A stretch of DNA of 64,000 nt from JAHJQZ01 sp963667595. GTDB taxonomy: Bacteria > Pseudomonadota > Alphaproteobacteria > Rhizobiales > Devosiaceae. The translations under genes were made by a program, and so were the position numbers. Location: positions 682,001 through 746,000 of the forward strand of contig CAXXWD010000001.1 of NCBI GenBank assembly GCA_963667595.2, read 5' to 3'. Within the stretch, counting starts at the first letter, position 1; each line of letters opens with the position of its first letter. The notes below the pieces were generated by a model. The model did not search any database, was not told the DNA's origin, and was given only the letters and a program-made list of their open reading frames with translations. Below, one piece after another: positions 52,364-61,629 of the stretch.

Positions 52364-52732
52364 CGGGACTATCCAGAAATGGGTTTGGGTGTGAAGCGAC
52401 GGTCTGTCGAATTGCGATCTGCGGTCACGTTCCCGAACTGGAAAAGCAAAATAGCCTGTCCCGGAAACGCTCCGAGTTTCATCGGACTCGTCGGTTCTCC
52501 CTTGCCACCCTGGTCATGCCGGGAACCTCCCTAATAAAGCGGCGAGGCTTCTAGCAGAAGACGGGGACCAGGTAAATCGCCTCATCGCGGTGCGACGAAA
52601 TTATCGCAGCCCGCCACGCGCCTCTTTTCGGCATTCGCTCACCGCGAACGCCGTGTTCACCTCTTTGGTCTTGGCCTTAATCCTTATGGCCCTATCTCAA
52701 AGGCACCGGCAAACGCAAAGGAACGCGAACCG
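52364..52732. other. Divergent gap between the GNAT operon and the GST gene
   Basis: 369 bases. No open frame with a ribosome-binding site, no long dyad and no member of the repeat families was seen. It should hold the promoters of both flanking transcripts. Confidence 0.35.
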
Positions 52733-53695
52733 ATGGGACTTATGATCGATGGCAAATGGTCGACCGATGCCAACACTTTCGCCTCGTCCGACGGACGGTT
52801 CGAACGCACCGTCAGTGGTTTTCGCAACTGGGTGACGCCAGACGGCACGCCCGGGCCGAGCGGAACGGGCGGGTTTGCCGCCGAAGCCGGACGCTATCAC
52901 CTCTATGTGGCGCTGGCCTGCCCCTGGGCCCATCGCACCCTGATTTTCAGGACGCTCAAGGGGCTCGAAAAGCTCATCGACATCTCCATCGTCGATCCGA
53001 AAATGCCCGACGAACACGGCTGGATGTTCACCGGCGAAAACGGCTCGACGCCCGATCCGATCAACCATGCCAAAGCGCTCTGGCAGGTCTATCAGGCCGC
53101 TGACCCGCATTTTTCCGGCCGGGTCACGGTGCCGGTGCTCTGGGACAAAAAGCGGGACACCATCGTTTCCAACGAAAGCGCCGAAATTATCCGCATGTTC
53201 AACTCGGCCTTCGATGCCGTAACCGGAAACACGCTGGATTTTTATCCCGAACCACTGCGCGACGAGATCGATCTCGTCAACCAACGCGTCTACGACACGC
53301 TCAACAACGGCGTCTACAAGGCCGGTTTCGCCACCAGCCAGGCCGCCTATGACGAGGCGGTCATCACCTTGTTCGAAACGCTCGACGAACTCGATGCCAG
53401 GCTGGAGGACACCGATTTTCTCGTCGGAGACCGGCTGACCGAAGCCGACTGGCGCCTGTTCACCACGCTCATAAGGTTCGACGCTGTCTATTACGGCCAT
53501 TTCAAGTGCGACCGGCGACGCATTGCCGACTACAAGAACTTGTCGCGCTATCTCAAGGCGCTCTACAGGCACCCCGGCGTGGCGGAAACCGTCGATATCG
53601 AGGCGATCCGCACCCATTATTACTGGAGCCACACCGCCATCAACCCGACCCGCATCGTGCCGATCGCGCCGGAACTGGATTTCCTCGCAGCCTGA
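52733..53695 (+). CDS. Glutathione S-transferase, glutathionyl-hydroquinone reductase type
   Basis: 320-aa Xi-class GST (YqjG/PcpF-like) that removes glutathione from glutathionyl-hydroquinones. The catalytic cysteine is in VALACPWAHRTLIFR near residue 62 (CPWAHR). C-terminal blocks LVNQRVYDTLNNGVYKAGFA, LVGDRLTEADWRLFTTLIRFDAVYYGHFKCD and WSHTAINPTRIVP match the family. Length is typical. AAGGAA precedes the ATG. Confidence 0.92.
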   Translation: MGLMIDGKWSTDANTFASSDGRFERTVSGFRNWVTPDGTPGPSGTGGFAAEAGRYHLYVALACPWAHRTLIFRTLKGLEKLIDISIVDPKMPDEHGWMFTGENGSTPDPINHAKALWQVYQAADPHFSGRVTVPVLWDKKRDTIVSNESAEIIRMFNSAFDAVTGNTLDFYPEPLRDEIDLVNQRVYDTLNNGVYKAGFATSQAAYDEAVITLFETLDELDARLEDTDFLVGDRLTEADWRLFTTLIRFDAVYYGHFKCDRRRIADYKNLSRYLKALYRHPGVAETVDIEAIRTHYYWSHTAINPTRIVPIAPELDFLAA

Positions 53696-53898
53696 GTCCG
53701 TCCCTGCCAGCGACTTTTAATATTTTCTCACTTGAGGCGTCTCGGCCGCGCTGCTTTGGCAAGATGCCTCAACTCGCCTTGCTGGTCGTCCCGATGCTTG
53801 GCGCCGCGACCACTCTGCGTGTTGCTTTAGGGTCGAAATGAACCGACAAGGATGGTGCACGGCGGGACAATATCGGTCAAAAGCAAAACCCGTTGGTG

Positions 53899-54537
53899 TC
53901 ACGCCTCGGCGCAGACCACATCAACGATATCGTCCATGGTCGCAAAGAAATAGTCGGGGTCCCCGGCCTTGAGGCGAGAGGCCGCCGCGTAGCCCCAGCC
54001 AACCGAGCCGGCGGCAATGCCGGCCTCGCGGGCCGCCTTGATGTCGCGTTCTTCATCGCCGATGGCCAGGGTCCGGACCGGATCCATCTTGAGGGACTTG
54101 AGGACATCGCGAAACTTGGACGCCTTGCCGAAGGCGGTGGCGCCGCAGGCGAAATAGTCGAAACGCGCCGCGTTCTCCGCCCCGAGGATGCGCCGGACAT
54201 TGGCTTCGGTATTGGATGAGACCATGGCCAGCACCAGGCCGGCGTCATCGAGCCGCTTAAGCAGGGTTTCGATCCCGGGAAAAGGCGGGATCTGTTCCCA
54301 GTCCCTGGCGACGCGCTTGTGCAGATGCTTGGCGATGATCGGGATCTTCCACATGGGCACGCCGAGCGTCTTTAAAATGGTGAGAGAATCCTCGCCGCGC
54401 AGGCGTTCGTACTCCGCTTCGTCGACCTGACGGAAGGAATAGCGGTCCGCCAGACCGTTGACGATCCCCTTGAACCAGGGAGCGCTGTCGGCAAGCGTGC
54501 CGTCAAAATCGAGAATAACCAGATCGTAGCGATTCAA
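53899..54537 (-). CDS. HAD-family hydrolase
   Basis: 212 aa. Motif I LDFDGTLADSAPWFKG, motif II AMVSSNTEANVRRIL, motif III lysine near GKASKFRDVLKSL, motif IV AIGDEERDIKAAREAG. It has the cap region of subgroup I between I and II, like phosphoglycolate phosphatases, but the substrate is not clear. Transcribed toward the GST gene, convergent. Confidence 0.86.
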   Translation of the reverse strand: MNRYDLVILDFDGTLADSAPWFKGIVNGLADRYSFRQVDEAEYERLRGEDSLTILKTLGVPMWKIPIIAKHLHKRVARDWEQIPPFPGIETLLKRLDDAGLVLAMVSSNTEANVRRILGAENAARFDYFACGATAFGKASKFRDVLKSLKMDPVRTLAIGDEERDIKAAREAGIAAGSVGWGYAAASRLKAGDPDYFFATMDDIVDVVCAEA

Positions 54538-54571
54538 TACTCTGTCCTGAATTCTTGTCGAAAAAGCCGTT

Positions 54572-54678
54572 TAGGGCATCGGGTGAAAAGTGGACTTGCG
54601 GTTTTTCGCATCACCCGATGCGACCACAAAGGGATGAAGCCGGGCGATTTGATGCACTTAAAGCGCCCGAAGCTCTAG
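54572..54678. repeat. Composite dispersed palindromic repeat, two modules, inverted relative to 24.4 kb
   Basis: Contains GCATCGGGTGAAAAGTGGACTTGCGGTTTTTCGCATCACCCGATGC, then GCCGGGCGATTTGATGCACTTAAAGCGCCCGAAGCTCTAG. This is the same pair of modules as 24429-24535 on the opposite strand. Its CTAG end overlaps the stop codon of the Nudix gene. Confidence 0.8.
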
Positions 54679-55148
54679 TCTTGCCAGGCTCGGAGTCTCG
54701 GGCGCACTCCGAACACTTCCTCGATCCGGGCCAGCGTTGCCTTGCTGATGTCCGCAGGCAGTGCGTGCCGGTCGTACCACTGGCAGGCGATGATTTCCTT
54801 GTTGGGTGTAAATTCCCGTTCCCGTTCGAACGACCGGCAGACGAAAAAGATCACATGATCGCGACCCGGCGGCAACGTGTTGAGATAGGTCTGGAAAAGC
54901 ACGGGCTCCCCGGTGACGCGATAGCCGGTTTCCTCGAAAACCTCGCGATACATGCCTTCCTCGATGGTTTCGAGATGATCGACGCCACCTCCGGGCAGAT
55001 GCCAGCCCGGAATGTAGGAATGCTTGACCAGCAACACCTTGTCGCCATCGATGAGCAGGGCCCTGACACCGATGGTCATTCGCCTCAAAAAACCCATGAT
55101 GAACAGGAAGATGCTGGCGCGCCAATACAACCAGCGACTGGCTTCCAT
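54675..55148 (-). CDS. Nudix hydrolase
   Basis: 157 aa. Nudix box GGVDHLETIEEGMYREVFEETGY at residues about 54-76. The N-terminal MEASRWLYWRASIFLFIMGFLRRMTIGVRALLI has one hydrophobic stretch near residues 7-22, so the protein may associate with the membrane. Substrate unknown. Start chosen where GGAG lies eight bases upstream. TAG stop within the repeat. Confidence 0.82.
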   Translation of the reverse strand: MEASRWLYWRASIFLFIMGFLRRMTIGVRALLIDGDKVLLVKHSYIPGWHLPGGGVDHLETIEEGMYREVFEETGYRVTGEPVLFQTYLNTLPPGRDHVIFFVCRSFEREREFTPNKEIIACQWYDRHALPADISKATLARIEEVFGVRPRLRAWQD

Positions 55149-55250
55149 GCCAAAGACTCCTTTAACCGGCTTCTCGGATAACAGATCACACGGGTCGTGG
55201 AAATCCACGTCGGGCTTGTCAGCGCCGATCGATAGGCCCAAACACAAATC

Positions 55251-56141
55251 ATGATCCGTCTTGTTCATCTTTCCGACGTCCATCTCGGCCCGCTCCCGTC
55301 CTTTCGCGCCGGCGAGCTGATGAACAAACGCCTGACCGGCTGGCTGAACTGGCAGCTGGCCCGGGCGCGTCATCTGAGACAAGACATCTTGACCGGTCTT
55401 GTCGCCCACATGGCGTCCATGTCGCCGCATCTGATCGCAGTCAGTGGCGATCTGGTCAACCTCGCCTTGCCGGCGGAATTCGAACAAACGGCCCGATGGC
55501 TCGAAACACTGGGTCCGGCCAGCCGGGTCGCCGTCATCCCCGGAAATCACGACGTTTATGTGGCCGGCGCCCTTGAAAAGGCGGAAAGCGCCTGGGGAAA
55601 TTACATGCGCGGCGAAACGCTCGACGCTGCCCCCTTCCCCTTCGTGCGGCGGATCGGCGAAGTCGCGCTTGTCGGCTGCAATTCCGCCGTTCCGCGTCCG
55701 CCCTTTGTCGCATCCGGACAGTTCACGCCCGATCAGGCCTTGCGGCTCGAAACCTGGCTCAGACGTCTCGGCGAGATGGGGTTTTTCCGTGTTGTCATGA
55801 TCCATCACCCCGTTACGGGGAACGATGCGGCCGACTGGCGGCGCGGGCTTGCCGGCGCCGATCTCTTCCGCAAGGCCATCGCCGCGGCCGGCGCCGAACT
55901 CGTCCTTCACGGTCACCTGCACCGGTCGACCGATGCCAGCCTTGCCGGCCCGAAGGGCGAGATCCCGGTACTCGGCATCGCATCCGCTTCGGGCGATCCG
56001 GCGAGCGGCGAGAAACCGGCGCGCTACAATCTGTTCGAGATCGAACGAGCCGGCGCCGGCTTTTCCTGCATACTCACCGAATATGGCTATCAGCGCATCG
56101 GCGACGATATCGTCCAGCGCCTCAAGGTGCGTCTGAGCTGA
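55251..56141 (+). CDS. Calcineurin-like metallophosphoesterase
   Basis: 296 aa, no signal peptide. Metal motifs in order: LVHLSDVHLG (DxH), ISGDLVNLALP region AVSGDLVN (GDxx), VIPGNHDVYV (GNHD), IHHPV and HGHLHRSTD (GHxH). This is the standard dimetal phosphoesterase set. Substrate unknown. It is divergent from the Nudix gene; the murL gene follows 127 bases downstream on the same strand. Confidence 0.9.
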   Translation: MIRLVHLSDVHLGPLPSFRAGELMNKRLTGWLNWQLARARHLRQDILTGLVAHMASMSPHLIAVSGDLVNLALPAEFEQTARWLETLGPASRVAVIPGNHDVYVAGALEKAESAWGNYMRGETLDAAPFPFVRRIGEVALVGCNSAVPRPPFVASGQFTPDQALRLETWLRRLGEMGFFRVVMIHHPVTGNDAADWRRGLAGADLFRKAIAAAGAELVLHGHLHRSTDASLAGPKGEIPVLGIASASGDPASGEKPARYNLFEIERAGAGFSCILTEYGYQRIGDDIVQRLKVRLS

Positions 56142-56268
56142 GACGAAATGCGACACTGAAATGTCCTTTTCGCGTGGATATGTATCGCTTTCTCGACAAG
56201 CCGGCACACGCAGACAAGAATCGATATAGGCGAGAACAAAAACCTCTGCGATAAAAAGAAGCCGAGTC

Positions 56269-57660
56269 ATGATCTTGTCGGCTGAACCACAACCGTTTAC
56301 CCAAGCACCAATGCTGCCCGAACACGCTCCAGATTCCGGCCTTGCTTTCATCATCGCGCCGCCGCGCTTCGATGCCGGCGCCGGCGTGGCACGCTTTATC
56401 TATCGGCTGGGCATGTCCAGCTTCGAGGAAGTGCTGCGTTTTCCCGCAGGTTTCGACACGGCCCGCGCCGCCCTGCCGGCATTCAGGCGCATGATGGAGC
56501 TGACGGCCTTCGTCCTCGGCACCTCCTATTTCAAGCTCCGCGCCCCGTTCACCATCGTCGCACCCGAACTGAGCCTGACCGAAGCCGAAATGAATCTGGT
56601 GCTCGATGTCTATGAGAACGGGCTGGGCGAATTCTACGCCCGCAACAACCTGCATCGTTTCGGCAAGCTGACCATCAGGACCGGCGCACACGAGACCGTG
56701 GTGGCGACGAAACCGGACCTGGACAAGAAGGCCCTTCTCCTGATCGGCGGCGGCAAGGATTCTCTGGTCTCCGTCCAGCTGTTCGAACGGGCCGGCCGGC
56801 CCTATACGCCGTTCGCGGTCAACCCCAAGGGCCCGATCATCACGTCGGTCGAGGCCATCCATCATCAGCCGCTTTTCGTATCGCGCGTGCTCGACGAGGA
56901 AATGATCCATCTCGGATCCGAGCCGGGCTATTACAACGGCCATGTGCCGTCGACGGCAATCAACTCCATGATCGCCGCGCTCTCCGCCCTGCTGTTCGGT
57001 TATGATTCCATCGTCTTGTCCAACGAACGCTCGGCCAGCGAAGGCAATGTCAGTTTCGACGGTCGCGAGATCAATCACCAGCATTCGAAATCCTACGTCT
57101 TCGAAAAGGCCATGGCTGAGGTTCTGGCCGAAGCGACGGATGGTGCTTTAAAATACTTCTCGGCCTTGAGGCCCTATTCCGAAGCGCGGATCGCCCAGAT
57201 TTTCGCGCGCGAGACCCGGTTCGATCACGCCTTTTCGAGCTGCAACCGCAATTTCCGCCTTGCCGGACACAAGGGCGATCTGTGGTGCGGCGCCTGCCCG
57301 AAATGCCTCTTCACCTATCTCATGCTCGCCCCGCACATGGACAAGGACCGGCTGGTTTCGATCTTCCGGCGCGACCTGCTCGACAATCCGGACAACGAGA
57401 CCGGCTATCGCGAACTGACCGGCCTGGCCGGACAAAAGCCCTGGGAATGCGTCGGCGAGATTCGCGAAGCGGCCGCCGTGCTCAATCGTTTGCGCCGTCT
57501 CGACGACTGGAAGGACACGGCGATCGTCAAAACCCTGTCGCCCGATCTCGACAGCCAGTACGACAAGAGCCTCGATAACGACTGGACCGTGTTATTCACC
57601 GACGCCTCCGATCATCTCGTCCCACCCGATTTCGCGGCAGATCTGTTTTCCGATGCGTGA
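56269..57660 (+). CDS. murL: UDP-MurNAc-L-Ala-L-Glu epimerase
   Basis: 463 aa. Resembles MurL, which inverts the L-glutamate already attached to UDP-MurNAc-L-Ala, a substitute for free D-glutamate made by MurI. A PP-loop-like ATP motif LLIGGGKDSLVSVQLFERAG is near residue 160. Further blocks are YNGHVPSTAINSMIAALSALLFGYDSIVLSNERSASEGN and the cysteine segment LWCGACPKCLFTYLML. The following gene is MurD2-like and overlaps by eight bases. The pairing is the main reason for the name. An in-frame ATG at 56311 is a possible later start. Confidence 0.85.
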   Translation: MILSAEPQPFTQAPMLPEHAPDSGLAFIIAPPRFDAGAGVARFIYRLGMSSFEEVLRFPAGFDTARAALPAFRRMMELTAFVLGTSYFKLRAPFTIVAPELSLTEAEMNLVLDVYENGLGEFYARNNLHRFGKLTIRTGAHETVVATKPDLDKKALLLIGGGKDSLVSVQLFERAGRPYTPFAVNPKGPIITSVEAIHHQPLFVSRVLDEEMIHLGSEPGYYNGHVPSTAINSMIAALSALLFGYDSIVLSNERSASEGNVSFDGREINHQHSKSYVFEKAMAEVLAEATDGALKYFSALRPYSEARIAQIFARETRFDHAFSSCNRNFRLAGHKGDLWCGACPKCLFTYLMLAPHMDKDRLVSIFRRDLLDNPDNETGYRELTGLAGQKPWECVGEIREAAAVLNRLRRLDDWKDTAIVKTLSPDLDSQYDKSLDNDWTVLFTDASDHLVPPDFAADLFSDA

Positions 57661-58960
57661 CGGGACGTGTGTCCTTTTATACGGCGCGGGGGCCGAAGCC
57701 CATTCAACGCGCGCCTTTCTCGCCTCCGCCTACCCCGCATCGACGGTATTCGTAACCGCCGACAGCGGCACGCATGAGCTTTCCGACAGCGTCTGGCTGC
57801 CACCAGACGAGCTGGAGACCGCCATCGCGGCACGGCGCTTCTCCATCATCGTCAAAAGCCCCGGCGTTTCGCTCTACAAGCCGATTTTCGCCAAGGCCCG
57901 CGCCGCCGGCATTAAGGTTACCTCCAACGTCAATCTTTGGGGCGCCCATTTCCGCGCCAGAAGAAGTGTCATTGTCCTCACCGGCACCAAGGGCAAATCG
58001 ACGACGGCAACCCTGTGCCACGACATGCTGGCCCAATCCGGTCTGGATGCCGGGCTTGGCGGCAATGTCGGCCTGCCCCCGCTCGATCTGAGGGACAGCC
58101 ACAAACTGGTCGTGTTCGAACTGTCGAGCTACCAGACCGCCGATCTCGATTTCGCCCCCGACAGCGTCGGCATCACCACGCTTTTTCCCGAACATATCGA
58201 CTGGCACCGGAGTCGGGAGCGCTATTTCGCCGACAAGCTCCGGGTTCTCGATCTCACCCCCAAAGCCCGCAGGGCTTTCGGGCCGCAGGCGGCCACGCAC
58301 CGACTGGTCGCTCCCTATCTCAGCGATCCGGCGCTTTTGCTGCCGGCGCTCGAGGACAAACTGGCCGACGCCATTTTCGATACCGCATCCCAATCCCGCT
58401 TGCGCGGCCAGCACAATATCGACAATGCCCTTCTGGCAGCGACGCTTGCAACGGCTCATGGTGCGATGCCGGACGGCATTCTGGCCGCGCTCCGTGCCTT
58501 TACCCCCTTGCCGCACCGACTCGCCGATTTCCGTGTCGGAGACCATCTGTTCATCGACGATTCCATTTCGACCACGCCGGAAGCGACCGACGCCGCCCTT
58601 TCCGCTTTCGCCGGGCATCGCATCGCGCTTATTGCCGGCGGCTTCGATCGCCAGCAGGACTATGAGGCGCTGGCCGAACGCATCGGCCGCGACGGCCTTG
58701 CCCTGGTCGTCTGTGTGCCCGATACCGGCACACGGCTGGCCGAAGCCCTGCGCCGTCGCGCGCCGAACGTTCCGGTACTTGAAGCACCCGATCTCGACGA
58801 CGCCATGAAGGCGATCGCTCTGCGCAAGGCGCATTTCGATACGGTGATCCTGTCTCCCGGCGCCCCGAGCTATAACCAGTTCAAGAACTTTTCCGAACGC
58901 GGCGAGGCATTCGCCGCACTCGCACACACCCGGTTCGGCGCGGACAGTTCCCATCCCTGA
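57653..58960 (+). CDS. murD2: UDP-MurNAc-L-Ala--L-glutamate ligase (MurD2)
   Basis: 435-aa Mur ligase. ATP loop VLTGTKGKSTTATL near residue 107, then NVGLPPLDL, ELSSYQTADLDFAPD, LFPEHIDWHRS, QHNIDNALLAATLA, PHRLADFRVGDHLFIDDSISTTPEAT and LSPGAPSYNQFKNFSERG. It is about the length of MurD but diverges in the N-terminal UDP-sugar domain. Because it overlaps murL by eight bases, it is read as MurD2, which adds L-Glu rather than D-Glu to UDP-MurNAc-L-Ala. Whether a standard murD also exists cannot be seen here. Confidence 0.85.
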   Translation: MRDGTCVLLYGAGAEAHSTRAFLASAYPASTVFVTADSGTHELSDSVWLPPDELETAIAARRFSIIVKSPGVSLYKPIFAKARAAGIKVTSNVNLWGAHFRARRSVIVLTGTKGKSTTATLCHDMLAQSGLDAGLGGNVGLPPLDLRDSHKLVVFELSSYQTADLDFAPDSVGITTLFPEHIDWHRSRERYFADKLRVLDLTPKARRAFGPQAATHRLVAPYLSDPALLLPALEDKLADAIFDTASQSRLRGQHNIDNALLAATLATAHGAMPDGILAALRAFTPLPHRLADFRVGDHLFIDDSISTTPEATDAALSAFAGHRIALIAGGFDRQQDYEALAERIGRDGLALVVCVPDTGTRLAEALRRRAPNVPVLEAPDLDDAMKAIALRKAHFDTVILSPGAPSYNQFKNFSERGEAFAALAHTRFGADSSHP

Positions 58961-58975
58961 TGAAAAACCCCGGCG

Positions 58976-60751
58976 TCATCGCGCCGGATCGTATGTCTCG
59001 AAAGGCTTGTCGAGCAGGTCGGAAGACAGGCCGGCCGCGACCAGTCCGGTGCGGATCACATCCCGCAGATCCCGCGCAGGGATGCGGACTTCGAGACGCG
59101 GCAGGATACCTTGTGCCCTGAACGGCGCCTGATCGAGAAGGGCGTGCCGGTTCGACTCGATGAGGTCCTGCCGAAACGCACCGGGCGCAGCGGCAATCAG
59201 AACGGTCAGGGCGAGTTCGGGATCGTCGGGCAAAAGGATCAGCGCGAAGCGCAAGGCGTTTACGTAATCGCCGTGGCGCATGGCATCGATGGACCGCATG
59301 GTGAAATACCAGCCCGCCGGCCAGAGCGTCAGGTCCATGGCGTGTTCGATGTGGAATTGCGCGTCCTTGTCGCCCTTAAGCGCCAGCATGATGCCGAGCG
59401 CCGCCTCTGCGTCGCAATTGCCCGGATTGAGCGACAGCGCCTTCAAAAACTCCCGCTCGGCGCCTTCGATATCGTTCGCGGACCACAGGATGCGCCCATA
59501 GACTTCCCGAGCAAAGCTCGACGAGGGAAAGATGCGCACCGCATTCGCACCGGCCCTGACCTGTTCCTGTAACAGCTCTCCCCGGTTTTGGTGACGCGTG
59601 ACATGACGCATCAGATCGAAGCCATCGAGTGCCGCGATGACCGCACGCGCCATGACGTCATCGGAATGCGTGTCGAGAATACTCGAGTAACAGGTTCGCG
59701 CCGCCGCGGTTTCCTCCGCGCGTCCCGGACCGAGCGCATCTCGAAACAGAAAACGACAGGAATAGTTCGAAGCACCGCTGCCCGTGAAGGCGCTGTCCGG
59801 CAACATGGCGCGCGCATCGGATTGCACCGCCCCACGATTCGCGCCGATATTGGCCGCGATTCGGTCCGCCAACTGTTCGAGCGGATTTTCCTGGGCCGCT
59901 TCCGTGTCCGACAAAGCGAATCCGTGCGACCAGATTACTTTGTCATTATTCTTGCGCGTGACGACGATGTTAAATCTGACACCGGCGCCTTCGGACCGGA
60001 TTTGACCGCCCAGCCGGTAATGTTCGTCCGTCGCGTTATCCGCCTTCTCGCTGGTCGAAGCCAGATGCACATCAAGCCTGTCGAAGGCGGACAGGCGTTG
60101 CACGAGCAGCGCCTTCAACACCCGCGCCGCCGCTTCGTTCTCGCCGTCGACCGTGTCGAAATCCGTGATGATCAGAACCGGTTTCATCATCGCGACACTG
60201 TCCTGCGGATTCAGCAAGCCGTGAAGCTCGTCAAGAGAGGTGGTCAGGATGATTACAACGATCGCAATGACCGCCGCCCAAAATCCAAGCAGCCATCTTT
60301 TCTGATTGCCAGGCGGGTCAATTTGCCTGCGGACGCGGGAATCCCATACCTTTCGAGAACCATTCTTTGTCTCAAAGCGCTTTAAAAAATCATCATCCGC
60401 TGATTTGTCACCTACCAATGAGAACCGCGGAATGTAGCGGCCGACCGGTATCTGGATATGGACATCGACGCCCGGAATGCTTTGCTGATAAAGCTTGTCC
60501 AGTATTGCCCTGAGGCGATTGGCCTGAACGCGCACGATCGAGTCAGTCTGGGGATCGAAATTTGCCGCGCGACCGAACACCTCTGTGCCGATCCGATAGG
60601 CCGTCAGGCTCTCCTGATCTCCAGCAAGAGTTTTCTCGGTTACATAGGTAAGAAATTCAACCAGTTGTTGTGAGCGCGCCAAATCCGGCTCGGAAATGAG
60701 GCGTGCCAGACTTTGTCTAATCTGCGTCGGAGACGGGCGGTTATCCGTCAC
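58976..60751 (-). CDS. Membrane-anchored TPR protein with N-terminal DNA-binding-like domain
   Basis: 591 aa. Residues 1-100 are a domain often seen in Hyphomicrobiales proteins annotated as adenylate-cyclase-like (LVEFLTYVTEKTLAG, AYRIGTEVFGRAANFDPQTDSIVRVQANRLRAILDKLY, VGRYIPRF). One transmembrane helix follows at about 151-170 (LLGFWAAVIAIVVIILTTSL). A TolB-like segment lies about 190-290, and TPR helices about 330-500 (ALSLNPGNCDAEAALGIMLALKGD). No cyclase domain is present. It could be a membrane-bound transcription regulator in the style of CadC, but that is inference. Convergent with murD2, 15 bases apart. Confidence 0.72.
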   Translation of the reverse strand: MTDNRPSPTQIRQSLARLISEPDLARSQQLVEFLTYVTEKTLAGDQESLTAYRIGTEVFGRAANFDPQTDSIVRVQANRLRAILDKLYQQSIPGVDVHIQIPVGRYIPRFSLVGDKSADDDFLKRFETKNGSRKVWDSRVRRQIDPPGNQKRWLLGFWAAVIAIVVIILTTSLDELHGLLNPQDSVAMMKPVLIITDFDTVDGENEAAARVLKALLVQRLSAFDRLDVHLASTSEKADNATDEHYRLGGQIRSEGAGVRFNIVVTRKNNDKVIWSHGFALSDTEAAQENPLEQLADRIAANIGANRGAVQSDARAMLPDSAFTGSGASNYSCRFLFRDALGPGRAEETAAARTCYSSILDTHSDDVMARAVIAALDGFDLMRHVTRHQNRGELLQEQVRAGANAVRIFPSSSFAREVYGRILWSANDIEGAEREFLKALSLNPGNCDAEAALGIMLALKGDKDAQFHIEHAMDLTLWPAGWYFTMRSIDAMRHGDYVNALRFALILLPDDPELALTVLIAAAPGAFRQDLIESNRHALLDQAPFRAQGILPRLEVRIPARDLRDVIRTGLVAAGLSSDLLDKPFETYDPAR

Positions 60752-61629
60752 ATCCGATTATCCCGATTAACATGTGAATACCATGCAACCGCCACTTGTT
60801 AATTGCAATACGCGTAACGGCGATGTAACCCCTTCGCCCTTTCCCTCTTCGTTTTTTTCCCGCATTTCAGGATTGCGAGACATAAGAACGGTTATAACTT
60901 AAGTCTCTAAAGCGGTTTAATATTATGTTGCGGAATATGACTGCTAACGGCGCGGACAGGTAGTCTTTTTAACCCTTGCGGATACGGATTACATTTGTTC
61001 GACTGTTCGACGCTCGGTTGACGAGTCTCTCCGCAAATTGAAGTTCAGCGTGGCGCGCATGGCGCGACGTCTCGTCTGTGGTGACAGAGTGCTGACGACA
61101 GTTGTCGAAAAGAAGCGCAATCTCCGCGTCCTCGGTTGCGCTTCCAGGAGGGAGTGGCGTTTACGTCACTTCCTCCGACTTCGTTTCGGCTTTTTGGTGT
61201 CGGCAATCTTTCCTCTGCGCGTAGAAAAAACCGCAGGGCACTGCCGCCGTTTCGCGTGACCGCACCTCGGAAGGACCTGAGGGGTTTCGCAAAACATTGC
61301 CCTCGGATCTTTCTTCCACGCATCGCCGGGAAAATCATGACCGTCATTCAAACAGCATTCGGGAACGTTGCGCGCGCAATATCCAAAGCGCAGGTGAGCG
61401 CATGTGCCTGCTTGCCAGTGCATTCATCTCTGTCATCATGGGCAATACCCCTTTTGACCATGCCGGCACCGAAAGGACCAGCTGGTGCATTTTGTCCGGA
61501 TTTTCGTCGCCAAACCGACCGATGGCGGGGATAATATGAATATTCATATATACCGATTGACTTAGGTCACGGAGTGTATTCAAAAGCGTCACTAGTTTTT
61601 TTGCGAGCTTCCTTGGGAGGGGAGTCGAC
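60752..61629. other. 878-base intergenic region between the TPR regulator and sqr
   Basis: No convincing gene. A frame from 61337 (MTVIQTAFGNVARAISKAQVS) and an overlapping frame from 61402 (MCLLASAFISV) are open, but neither has a good ribosome-binding site, and they may be remnants. The left third is AT-rich promoter DNA; the palindrome at 61534-61549 lies near the right end. Confidence 0.4.
61534..61549. promoter_or_regulatory. Perfect 16-bp palindrome upstream of sqr, candidate ArsR-type operator
   Basis: ATATGAATATTCATAT is an exact dyad 80 bases before the sqr start codon. ArsR-family sulfide sensors (BigR/SqrR type) bind AT-rich dyads of this general shape in front of sulfide-oxidation genes. 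No arsR gene is in the window. Confidence 0.5.

Noticed and set aside
61557..61582. TTGACT..TATTCA as the sqr promoter
   Set aside because: Spacer of 14 bases is too short for a confident sigma-70 call.
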